Positions 56,161 through 64,000 of a stretch of DNA of 64,000 nucleotides are shown here, in pieces. Each line of letters starts with the position of its first letter. Positions within the stretch are counted from its first letter, which is position 1. The translations under genes were made by a program, and so were the position numbers. Origin of the DNA: Lumbricus terrestris (Eukaryota; Annelida; Clitellata; Crassiclitellata; Lumbricidae); assembly GCA_949752735.1 (NCBI GenBank), contig OX457050.1:39781553-39845552 (forward strand), read 5' to 3'. The notes beneath the pieces were generated by a model. That model saw only the letters and a program-made list of their open reading frames with translations. It was not told where the DNA came from and did not search any database.

Positions 56161-57093
56161 GAGTGTAGGACATTTCACCCCGGACAAAACCCCGCACAAA
56201 ACTCACCTGATTTAGCCTAGGACATTAACCTCCGGACAATTCTCCCCTTTGCTGCGCATAACCTATTTATGAAGGCATAATTACCTCAAACTTAGGCTAA
56301 TTATTCATTTTGCATGGCTGTGTCAACTAGTTAGAGATCCTCGGTGGTCGAGTGGGTTGGTAGCCCGCTCGCCGCGCCGGCGGCCCGGGTTCGATTCCTG
56401 GTCGGTCAGAGATTAATTTCTCGGATCTTTACTGCGGGTGGCTCGGTCGCAATATAAACGTGGAGTAGCGGTGGTGAAGGATCTCACCCTCAGGGTCGAA
56501 GCCATAACACAGCCGCTATATAAATATGCGATTACATTACATTTACATTCTAGTTAGTGTCATACGGGTAAACACCTGTCGCTGTCATTCAGGCGTAGGC
56601 TAAACTTATTGCTTGTTGGTGTCGTTCAGTCACTCCGATATGAAGCTGATACCTGTTGGGACATCATGAACCCTTGTCATCAATCCAGCTTCCATGTAGG
56701 CAAAAATTGGTTTATCCAACTTCTATTTTAATAACAATTATTTTCATCAATCCAGCCCCAATTTAAGCAAGAACATCTTCATCAATCCAGCTCCAATTTA
56801 AGCTAGAATATTGTCATCAATCCAGCTCCAATTTTAGCAAGAATATTTTCATCAATCCAGCTTCAATTTAGGCAAGAACATTTTCATCAATCCAGCTTCT
56901 ATTTAAGTAAAAAATATTTGGTATAGATCCGCCTTCTACTTAGCGAGAAATCTTTTGACCAATCCAACTTGCCTACCTAGGACCGCCGTTTTATGAGCGC
57001 AATATGTTCTACCAGTTTGGCTTTGTCCTTCCCTGGGGTTTTGTCCGGAGGGTTTTGTCCAGGGGGTTTCTCCAGGTGGGGGAATGTCTGCGC
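56161..57093 (-). mobile_element. GGACATTTCC-type inverted-repeat element with a nested SINE
   Basis: Begins GAGTGTAGGACATTTCACCC and ends GGGGGAATGTCTGCGCCC, with CGGACAAAACCCC and GGGTTTTGTCCGG subrepeats. The interior has ATCCAGCTCCAATTTAAG units. GGCCGCGT lies on both sides (about 56153-56160 and 57094-57101), matching the 8-bp size inferred at 22 kb. The unique right part matches 16760-16980, reversed. Confidence 0.8.
56335..56549 (+). mobile_element. tRNA-derived SINE, family 2
   Basis: Head with TGGTCGAGTGGGTTGGTAGC (A box) and GGGTTCGATTCC (B box), tail GCTATATAAATATGCGATTA then a CATTACATT repeat. CTAGTTAG flanks both ends exactly (56327-56334 and 56550-56557). The related element near 16880 shows the uninterrupted site (complement of AGTAACTAGTTGACAC), confirming the insertion. 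Confidence 0.9.
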
Positions 57094-57661
57094 CCGGCCG
57101 CGTCATGCACACTTTTTGTCAATTGCAGTCTGTTATTGACCCTGTTTGTCAGTTCCAAACAAGTGCAGCAACTCGGTAGGATATGCGCTGTGAAACAGGA
57201 AGGCAGTGAAGAACATCACGCACAATATTATATGCAAAGACGGGGGCATATTTAGGAATGCGACCAATATAGGCGAGCAGCCGAACGAAGAATTGATGTG
57301 TTGAGTTCTTTTATGTAGGAAATCAGAAGGAGGAACAAATGTTCATAATCTGTATTAGGTCTAAGCATTCGTCAGATCTTGACAAAACATATGCTGTGTT
57401 TTATTTTTCCATCACCATTTCAATCAGTTAAATAATTGTTTGCTGATTAATTTATTTCAACCATGGAACCTTTTACTTTTAAATTGAGAAGTTATGGTAC
57501 TGAAGCACTTTATACCTAAAATATTATTCATTATGTTAGAATTTGAAACATAATATTTAGTTTTAAAATGCTGGTTTTTTCTTTAAAAAAACTTGTTTCC
57601 TTGTGTGATGATTGTGTCAAAACGTTCGTTATAAAACGTATAACGAATGTATTTTAATCAA

Positions 57662-58220
57662 TTGCAGGAGACATGCTCATGGTCACTGAGATTGTGAAAA
57701 AGCGAATAAGAAAATTGGTGATTCAACTGCAAGAAGTCGACGGTCAACCGTTCCAAGGACGCAGTGTTTCACAAAACATTCAACTTGATCTTGGCTGCCA
57801 AGTTTTTAGGACATTTTTGGAACTGGGACTACCACCAACTGAAAGCAGTCATCTTCGATCCATCTATCACAGCTCAGAAAGTCACCTTGTGAAAGACATA
57901 GCCTAATTGATAAAGTGACAAGACACCAGGTGTGGCTGCAGACATTTGTTTCTGTCTACTATACAACTAGAGTGGACTTTGAATTTGCCGTTCCAGCTGA
58001 AGATATTTGCCGTACTCGATCTGGAATCCAGTATCTGCTAGATTTGTTTCACAACCTGGATTCACAATTTGACATTGTCCTGCGTGGCTTGCAACATATT
58101 GGAGAAGTGGAGAGTGGGTTTGATAAGAAATTAAAATCTTGGATAACCAATGGCTACAGAGATTTAGATGAACAGGACATCCCAAGTGGTGTTCATGCTA
58201 GTCACTGGTGGTGGTTCTAA
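57662..58220 (+). pseudogene. Unrecognised gene segment with a frameshift
   Basis: 57673-57906 encodes a 77-residue stretch (IVKKRIRKLVIQLQEVDGQP ... SSESHLVKDIA) preceded by an acceptor-like TTTTAATCAATTGCAG (57652-57667). It closes at TAA 57904, but the neighbouring frame takes over at once (LIDKVTRHQVWLQ...) and stays open to 58220. The two parts read as one protein of about 180 residues with a one-base shift near 57900, either a mutation, an error or an unseen splice. The domain is unknown. It may be the N-terminal part of the gene at 58400, since only 180 bp separate them. Confidence 0.5.
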
Positions 58221-58228
58221 ATGAACTA

Positions 58229-58315
58229 TGTCCGCCGTAGAAAGTATTAAAATACACACCGTTTCAGCAGTTTATGTGTCGGTTTTTGCAGCTGCAGTTG
58301 CAGCAGGTTATTAGA
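58229..58315 (+). other. Tiny hydrophobic ORF
   Basis: ATGTCCGCCGTAGAAAG opens a 28-residue frame ending YVSVFAAAVAAGY and a stop. It could be a leftover membrane segment of an older exon or chance; TTGCAGCAG near 58298-58306 also looks like a splice acceptor. Confidence 0.25.
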
Positions 58316-58399
58316 CTTCTTAATTGATGACAATTTGTTAATGTGAACAGTGCATTAAATGTAAGAAATTGATGTGCCTTGAGGGTTAGAATAACGACA

Positions 58400-59329
58400 A
58401 TGGAAGTCCCTGAGAAGGAATGGATAACTAAAGCTATCGATAATGTCGATATGTACTTGCATCGTGGTGGGGAATGCAAGGGTGATGAAACAGAAATTCT
58501 AGGAGGTGTTTCACTCTACAATACCATTGGTGCGGCCTTGTCATTACAGCCTGACGATCCATTGAAATGGTCGAGCAGTCAATTGGAAATGGCTATTCAA
58601 GGTAAATTGTGCTATTATTCTGGCGATGCTAAAAAGGCCATTGATGTGATCGCTGACAAAATTAGTGAAAATTGTGGAGGAGATAGTTCCAATTGCATTG
58701 TTGTCCTTCCTATTGAATTGTATCAGAATGGCAAGCTTTATGAAATCCCTCTATTTAGATTTCGTAGGAATCATGGCGATGATTGGATGTTTGTGGATAA
58801 TATTGGCCGTGTTTACAAGTCGTTTGATGATTGGTTTGAGAACAGTCGTCTGCCACCATGTCAAATGTTATTTCCTAAGAATGGCCATCTGTCGTTGAAA
58901 CCTGGGAGTACGCACGCTTTATGTGTTGATTCTGTTACACCTTCTGGTCGTATTGGAAGCAAAGTTGTCCGTGGTTGTGACTACGCAGCGCTCAGTGTTG
59001 GCATTGCAGGAGGCGTGGGTGCTGTTTTTCTATCTGGAGGAGTAGCATTGCCATTTGTTGTTGGAGGCATTGCGTCTGCAGTTTACGGAACCGGTCGCAC
59101 TATGTATCAGATCGTCGATCGTGGTTTACACGATGAGTCCATTAATCCATTCACAAATTCAGATGCACGGCTTCTATGGTTAGGCATTGCGGCTAACTGT
59201 ATCAGTTTAATGGGTGCTTCATTTAGACTGACCTCCCTTGCCGTCCGTGGCAAAGACATATCCACATCCTTCAAAATCATTGTCAATACTTTAAATGGAA
59301 CTTCATTCGCTGTTAACTGTAGCGGATAG
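58400..59329 (+). CDS. Uncharacterised protein, DUF4781-like
   Basis: 309 codons from ATG 58400 (MEVPEKEWITKAIDNVDMYL) to TAG 59327-59329. The N-terminal half (about 1-185) is soluble-looking with WMFVDNIGRVYKSFDDWFEN. A glycine- and alanine-rich hydrophobic stretch (SVGIAGGVGAVFLSGGVALP) follows, then GRTMYQIVDRGLHDESINPF and ARLLWLGIAANCISLMG. The YGxGR...DRxxH...WL pattern recalls the DUF4781 family of animal proteins of unknown function; this is from memory. It is intact and followed within about 115 bp by retroelement sequence, so the C-terminus (RLTSLAVRGKDISTSFKIIV ... NCSG) may be truncated relative to the family. Upstream exons are likely. Confidence 0.55.
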   Translation: MEVPEKEWITKAIDNVDMYLHRGGECKGDETEILGGVSLYNTIGAALSLQPDDPLKWSSSQLEMAIQGKLCYYSGDAKKAIDVIADKISENCGGDSSNCIVVLPIELYQNGKLYEIPLFRFRRNHGDDWMFVDNIGRVYKSFDDWFENSRLPPCQMLFPKNGHLSLKPGSTHALCVDSVTPSGRIGSKVVRGCDYAALSVGIAGGVGAVFLSGGVALPFVVGGIASAVYGTGRTMYQIVDRGLHDESINPFTNSDARLLWLGIAANCISLMGASFRLTSLAVRGKDISTSFKIIVNTLNGTSFAVNCSG

Positions 59330-59442
59330 AAATATAGCGCTACAACAAACGCAGTTGAGTCGCCCGAAGGTCAAGCGTACGTGAGCGTAGCCTACGTGAC
59401 CAGAAGAAGGGATGAGCAAAGTTAGGCCTACAAGGGGGCGTT

Positions 59443-60048
59443 GTTGAGAGGAGTCCAGTTGACAAGAAGGATCTGCTGGAGTTCAGTCGACAAGAAGAAT
59501 CTGCTGGAGTGAAGTTGAGCAGACATTCAGGCTAGGGAGAAGTAAGTGAATGTTATTTGCATTTAATGAAGCAAGTAAATGAATGATATTTGAATTTGAT
59601 GAATTATAGATATTATGTATATATATATATGATATTAGTTGTAGTGAAGAGTGTACTGACATATTATATTGGAACAATGTGAATTTAAACTAATTGACAA
59701 AGGAAATGGTAGAGGGGAATACTGTGCAATTAGTTATTGAAGTTGCGTCATTTATATGGATAGACTTATGAACAATAGGTGATATTTGCGATATAGGCCT
59801 ATGGACGATAGGTGATAGTTAATAGTGAATCTTCTTAGTTATTGAAGTTGTGTCATTTATATGGATAGACTTATGAACAATAGGTGATATTTGCGATATA
59901 GACCTATGGACTATAGGTGATAGTTAATAGTGAATTTTCTTATATAATGTGCTTGTAGACCCTAGCGGTCGGTGTTGGTAAAGAAAAAGACAACGCTGAA
60001 AAGAAAAGACGAGTGTTGAATCATTTTAATATTTTACAACTCGTCACA
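59443..60048 (+). repeat. Candidate 5' LTR of the second Gmr1-like element
   Basis: TGTTGAGAGGAG at 59443 and TCGTCACA ending 60048 would give a TG...CA LTR of about 606 bp directly before a primer-site-like TGGCGAGCC. The partner LTR is outside the window, so the limits are provisional. It contains a 105-bp direct duplication. Confidence 0.4.
59731..59940 (+). repeat. 105-bp tandem duplication
   Basis: TAGTTATTGAAGTTG(C/T)GTCA through GATAGTTAATAGTGAATCTT repeats from 59836 with few substitutions. Confidence 0.9.
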
Positions 60049-60050
60049 AG

Positions 60051-60067
60051 TGGCGAGCCTGCCGAAC
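60051..60067 (+). other. Putative primer-binding site
   Basis: TGGCGAGCCTGCCGAAC begins with TGG, as tRNA-primed sites do, two bases after the candidate LTR end. The tRNA is not assigned. Confidence 0.4.
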
Positions 60068-60145
60068 TTTGGCCTACGCCTATTACTGCCGTCTACGACG
60101 AAAGTCTGGCGCTTCCGAAGCCGGTGTCTCATCTTCCGTGTCAGT

Positions 60146-60320
60146 CATTCAACGTGGGCGTTCTGTCAGTCATTCAACGAGGGCGTTCTGTCAGTCATTC
60201 AACGAGGGCGTTCTGTCAGTCATTCAACGAGGGCGTTCCGTCAGTCATTCAACGAGGGCGTTCTGTCAGTCATTCAACGAGGGCGTTCTGTCAGTCATTC
60301 CACGAGGGCGTTCTGTCAGA
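60146..60320 (+). repeat. 25-bp tandem repeat, seven copies
   Basis: CATTCAACGAGGGCGTTCTG followed by TCAGT, at 60146 and every 25 bp to 60296. Confidence 0.97.
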
Positions 60321-60352
60321 GGCATTCATCGACGGCTGTGCAGTCCGCCAGT

Positions 60353-60808
60353 TACCTACAACTGCTCGTCCGTGTCCTTCAAGAGCCAGTTACCTACAAC
60401 TGCTCATCCGTGTCATTCAAGAGCCAGTTACCTACAACTGCTCGTCCGTGTCATTCAAGAGCCAGTTACCTACAACTGCTCATCCGTGTCATTCAAGAGC
60501 CAGTTACCTACAACTGCTCGTCCGTGTCATTCAAGAGCCAGTTACCTACAACTGCTCATCCGTGTCATTCAAGAGCCAGTTACCTACAACTGCTCGTCCG
60601 TGTCATTCAAGAGCCAGTTACCTACAACTGCTCATCCGTGTCATTCACGATCCAGTTACCTACAACTGCTCGTCCGTGTCATTCAAGAGCCAGTTACCTA
60701 CAACTGCTCGTCCGTGTCATTCAAGAGCCAGTTACCTACAACTGCTCGTCCGTGTCATTCAAGAGCCAGTTCCCTACAACTGCTCGTCCGTGCCATTCGC
60801 GGGACGGG
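60353..60808 (+). repeat. 38-bp tandem repeat, twelve copies
   Basis: TACCTACAACTGCTCGTCCG followed by TGTCATTCAAGAGCCAGT, every 38 bp. Copies 1-8 alternate between CTCGTCCG and CTCATCCG. The period is not a multiple of three, so all three forward frames stay open; these 280-290-codon frames are not credible genes. Confidence 0.97.
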
Positions 60809-60989
60809 ACGGTGCCTTGCTTTTGCGGTCTGGATCGCTACGACATTCGTCACGATCATCTCTCTGAGTTTGCTGATTCTGAGAAGAGGTTTTCTTTGTC
60901 CTTATTCATAATCTTGCATTGAGCGCTCATAAGGTGTTTTCTTATTTTCTTGTAACATTTTGTCTGGGTGCTTAAAGTTGGGCATAACC

Positions 60990-63900
60990 ATGACTTCTCT
61001 AGCGCAATTAAAAGAGGTGGGTGAAGGTATGGGGCTTACTGGGGATTCCCTTCTTGACTTTGTGCGCCAACAGCAGGCTCTAGAGAGGGAAGAACGTGCT
61101 AGAGAGAGAGAGGCTCAGAATGAGAGGGAGGAGAAGGAGAGAGCAGAGCGTGAAAGGGAGAGAGAAGAGCGTGCTAGGGAGAGAGCGTCAAAGAGTGAGA
61201 AGGAGGAGAGGGACAGACAATTGGAAAGCGAACGGTTACGCAGAGATCAGAGGGAGTTGGAAGTAAGAGAGGCGGAATTGAGAGTAAAGGAGATGGAAAA
61301 GTCGACAGACTTTGAAAAATTTAAATTAGAAAAGGAACACCAACGGTTTGAATTGGAAAGCAAGCGTCGAGAGATGGAGAAGCCTACGACAGAAAAAGAC
61401 GAGACCTTTTCGTATGAAACGTTTTCTGGAAAGCCGTATCGGGTAAAGGGACCAAAGATGCCTCCTTTCGAAGAGGGAAAAGACAACATGGATTCGTATC
61501 TACAACGGTTTGAGCGATATGCGGAAGTTCAGAAGTGGGATCGTGCGGAGTGGGCGATATTTCTTTCAGCCTTATTGAAAGGAAGGGCCTTGGATGTCTA
61601 CTCAAGATTGCCTGCAGCGAAGGCTACGGATTATGATTATCTGAAGGATGCATTGCTTAAAAGATTTCAACTAACCGAGGAGGGATTTCGATCAAAGTTT
61701 CGATCGGCTAAAGTGGAAACAGGAGAAACGCCAGCGCAATTTTTGACAAGACTGGAATCGTATCTTCATCGATGGATGGAACTTGCGAAAGTGGCAGCGA
61801 CTTTTGAAGGGTTGAGGGAGTTGATTGTTCGCGAACAGTATATTAACACGTGCCCAAGTTATCTAGCAGTGTTTCTGAAGGAAAGAGCTCCAACCACCTT
61901 GGCGGAGTTAGCCATTTTGGCAGAGAAATTTTTAGAAGCTCACGCAAATGAGGCAGCGTCGGGTTATGGTCGAACGGAAGGAGTGGATAGGGTGAAACCA
62001 GTGGAGAGAGGAAAACCAGCGTTTCAACAAAGAAATCAAGGAAGACGATGTTTCATCTGCGGAAAAGGAAATCATATCTCGACCAATTGTTTCCATAAGC
62101 ATAAAGCAGGGGCGATGGCAGTTAATGGATTTCGATCTGGGTCATCGCATGGAGGTTTTCAAAGACAAGAGCGAGAACAGGCAACTGTTTCGAGATCGGA
62201 GGAGGTAGTCCCTTCGAGGGTGGAAAGACCGAATAGAGATGGAAATATATTGGAGTCGGAGTCGGCGCGTTGTTTCGAACATCGTGGAGGGACGGTGTTA
62301 AATAACGAGGTGGAGTTGGTGTGCGGGTGCAGACTGCCGGTGGTAGCTTGTGCCGCACATGCATTGGAAAAGTCGATGCCGGTGACGGATGGGTTTTTGG
62401 GTGACAGGAACGTTAGAGTTTTGAGGGACACCGGGTGTTCAACGGTCGTGGTTAAGACGGATTTGGTGAGAAAAGAACAATTCACGGGAGAAAAGGTGAC
62501 TTGTGTGTTAATCGATGGGACAGTGCGGCGGACACCGGTTGCTGTGATTGATTTGACTACGCCCTATTTTAGGGGATCGGTAAAAGCGTTGTGCATGAAA
62601 CAACCACTGTATGACGTGATTGTTGGTAATGTTCCGGGGGCGAGGAGTCCGGATCAAGTGCTCGATGACGCCAAGACGACGAAGGAAGCCAGGGGAGTGG
62701 AATCAGTGGAAGAAAGTCAAGCCGTTGAAACGAGACAACAGAAAAAGGGAGTGAGGGTGCCTCCATTGATAGTAGCCAGGGAGATAGGAAGTGATGTGTC
62801 AAAGGAAGAGCTGATGAAGATGCAGAAAGACGACGAAACATTGCATAATGTGTGGACAGAAGTGACGACAGGTGAAGAAAATGGTCGGTATGTTACGGTG
62901 AACGAACTGGTTTATAAAAAAATGGAGGTTGGAGGAAGTCGGGATGGCTTGAGATTGGTGGTTCCGAAAGGGTTGAGGGTTCAGGTTATGAAATTGGCCC
63001 ATGAAGCTGTTTTCAGTGGCCATCAAGGTATCAAGAAAACGGTTGACCGCATAACAATGAGTTTTTGGTGGCCCGGGCTTCAGGGTGATGTGGCAAGGTT
63101 TTGTCAATCATGTGATGCCTGTCAACGTACGATTTCTAAAGGCAGAATACCGAAAGTTCCATTGGATAAAATGCCAATCATTGATACTCCGTTTGAACGA
63201 GTGGCAGTGGACCTGATTGGTCCCATTCGGCCTCCGTCTGAAAGAGGAAATCGTTACATCTTAACGGTTGTGGACTATGCCACAAGATATCCCGAGGCGA
63301 CACCTCTTAGAGAGATAACGACAGAGTCGGTTGCAGAAGCTCTACTTGAGATCTTTACCCGAATGGGCGTGCCTCGAGAGGTGTTGAGTGACCAGGGATC
63401 ACAGTTTGTGTCGGCGACCATGAAAGAAGTAGGACGATTGTTGTCGATTCGACAATTGGTGACGACTCCGTACCATCCGATGTGTAATGGCTTGGTCGAA
63501 AAGTTTAACGGGACTTTGAAATCGATGCTTCGGAAAATGTGCGCGGAAAGACCTAAAGACTGGGACCGGTATATTGCCGCGTTGCTCTTTGCTTATAGGG
63601 AGGTTCCTCAAGAGAGCCTTGGTTTCTCTCCGTTTGAGTTGTTGTATGGACGATCGGTCAGAGGACCAGTTTCAATTTTAAAGGAGTTGTGGACCAAGGA
63701 GGAATTACAGCCAGAGGTGAAGTTGACATATCAATATGTACTGGATTTAAGAAATAAATTGGAGGACACGTGTCAGCTGGCACAAGAGGAGCTTAGGAAG
63801 TCGCAGATGAAGCAACGGAAATACTACAACATCAAGGCAAGAAATAGAGCTTTTAAAGTAGGGGATAAGGTCTTGTTGCTGCTACCGACAAGTAGCAATA

Positions 63901-64000
63901 AGCTTCTCATGCAGTGGCAGGGACCCTTTGAGGTCGTGGAGCACGTGTTTGAACACGACTACAGGATACAACTTCCGAGTAGAGTGAGGACGGTACATGC
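60990..64000 (+). CDS. Gag-protease-integrase polyprotein of a second Gmr1-like element (runs off right edge)
   Basis: One open frame of about 1003 codons from ATG 60990. Order: a charged coiled coil (about residues 25-135), a SCAN-like capsid (DSYLQRFERYAEVQKW, EEGFRSKFRSAK, LRELIVREQYINTCP), a zinc knuckle CFICGKGNHISTNC, an aspartic protease motif VLRDTGCSTVVV, the integrase HHCC domain (HEAVFSGHQG ... CQSCDACQ), and the DDE core (VAVDLIGPI, LSDQGSQF, NGLVEKFNGTLK) with a GPY/F-like WQGPFEVV at the edge. There is no reverse transcriptase between protease and integrase, so RT is expected downstream, as in the Gmr1 group. Unlike the 31-kb element it has no break in the part visible. Confidence 0.92.
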   Translation, partial: MTSLAQLKEVGEGMGLTGDSLLDFVRQQQALEREERAREREAQNEREEKERAEREREREERARERASKSEKEERDRQLESERLRRDQRELEVREAELRVKEMEKSTDFEKFKLEKEHQRFELESKRREMEKPTTEKDETFSYETFSGKPYRVKGPKMPPFEEGKDNMDSYLQRFERYAEVQKWDRAEWAIFLSALLKGRALDVYSRLPAAKATDYDYLKDALLKRFQLTEEGFRSKFRSAKVETGETPAQFLTRLESYLHRWMELAKVAATFEGLRELIVREQYINTCPSYLAVFLKERAPTTLAELAILAEKFLEAHANEAASGYGRTEGVDRVKPVERGKPAFQQRNQGRRCFICGKGNHISTNCFHKHKAGAMAVNGFRSGSSHGGFQRQEREQATVSRSEEVVPSRVERPNRDGNILESESARCFEHRGGTVLNNEVELVCGCRLPVVACAAHALEKSMPVTDGFLGDRNVRVLRDTGCSTVVVKTDLVRKEQFTGEKVTCVLIDGTVRRTPVAVIDLTTPYFRGSVKALCMKQPLYDVIVGNVPGARSPDQVLDDAKTTKEARGVESVEESQAVETRQQKKGVRVPPLIVAREIGSDVSKEELMKMQKDDETLHNVWTEVTTGEENGRYVTVNELVYKKMEVGGSRDGLRLVVPKGLRVQVMKLAHEAVFSGHQGIKKTVDRITMSFWWPGLQGDVARFCQSCDACQRTISKGRIPKVPLDKMPIIDTPFERVAVDLIGPIRPPSERGNRYILTVVDYATRYPEATPLREITTESVAEALLEIFTRMGVPREVLSDQGSQFVSATMKEVGRLLSIRQLVTTPYHPMCNGLVEKFNGTLKSMLRKMCAERPKDWDRYIAALLFAYREVPQESLGFSPFELLYGRSVRGPVSILKELWTKEELQPEVKLTYQYVLDLRNKLEDTCQLAQEELRKSQMKQRKYYNIKARNRAFKVGDKVLLLLPTSSNKLLMQWQGPFEVVEHVFEHDYRIQLPSRVRTVH

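Noticed and set aside
56335..56410. A tRNA gene
   Set aside because: Same reasoning: flanked by an exact target duplication and followed by a SINE tail.
60013..60922. Three overlapping open frames of 280-290 codons
   Set aside because: They arise because 25- and 38-bp repeats lack stops in any frame; all three cannot be coding and they lie in a retroelement leader.

Overview
The window is invertebrate animal genomic DNA. It is AT-rich, has long non-coding stretches and degenerate interspersed repeats, uses intron-type splice signals, and contains tRNA-derived SINEs, LTR retrotransposons and a clustered C2H2 zinc-finger (ZNF) family. Two retrotransposons belong to the Gmr1-like branch of Ty3/gypsy, first described in deuterostomes, so an invertebrate deuterostome is a reasonable but weak guess. 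Nothing in the sequence fixes the species.

Host genes. The backbone is a ZNF cluster: partial gene A (2-1114, +), a tail fragment of an A-like gene (4849-5050), decayed B (11.7-13.5 kb, +), C (19.4-20.8 kb, +), D and E (26.8-29.1 kb, -), F (39.7-41.4 kb, -), G (43.1-44.9 kb, +) and H (49.2-50.7 kb, +). A, B, C, E, G and H share a distinctive C-terminal module, a lone CxxC...HxxxH finger beginning FGCGIC or GCGIC. Among paralogs whose full span is visible, only H is open throughout; the others are broken, some by one base. C and H carry homologous 5' flanks of about 2 kb and a shared 0.5-kb block downstream, so they are products of a segmental duplication. Other gene-like material is a tyrosine-recombinase-like gene broken by a transposon (21.4-23.25 kb) and an intact ORF resembling the DUF4781 family (58400-59329) preceded by a frameshifted ORF pair.

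Mobile DNA. A complete Gmr1-like retrotransposon (31483-38911) has nearly identical LTRs and a perfect 5-bp target duplication. Its pol order is protease, integrase, reverse transcriptase, RNase H, i.e. integrase before RT. A second, different Gmr1-like element enters from about 59.4 kb and has one open gag-pro-int frame (60990 to the right edge). Both have SCAN-like capsid regions. DNA transposons include a decayed mariner-like element (3347-4749), a decayed Merlin transposase with a SINE nested in it (24.2-25.4 kb), an 812-bp MITE (7388-8199) and several non-autonomous terminal-inverted-repeat elements. Two tRNA-derived SINE families are present.

Most unusual pattern. Several non-autonomous elements with different inverted-repeat ends all carry internal minisatellites built on the same core, GGAAGCTGGAT, with periods of about 33-40 bp. 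Two of them show 8-9-bp target duplications; one is proven by the interrupted reading frame of the recombinase-like gene and another contains a precisely inserted SINE. Separately, six dispersed copies of a short repeat pair a CTCF-like motif (near-consensus in three) with a YY1-like motif. Large parts of the window outside these features (for example 11.1-11.7, 23.3-24.1, 42.0-43.0, 51.1-51.6 and 52.9-53.2 kb) show nothing I recognise.
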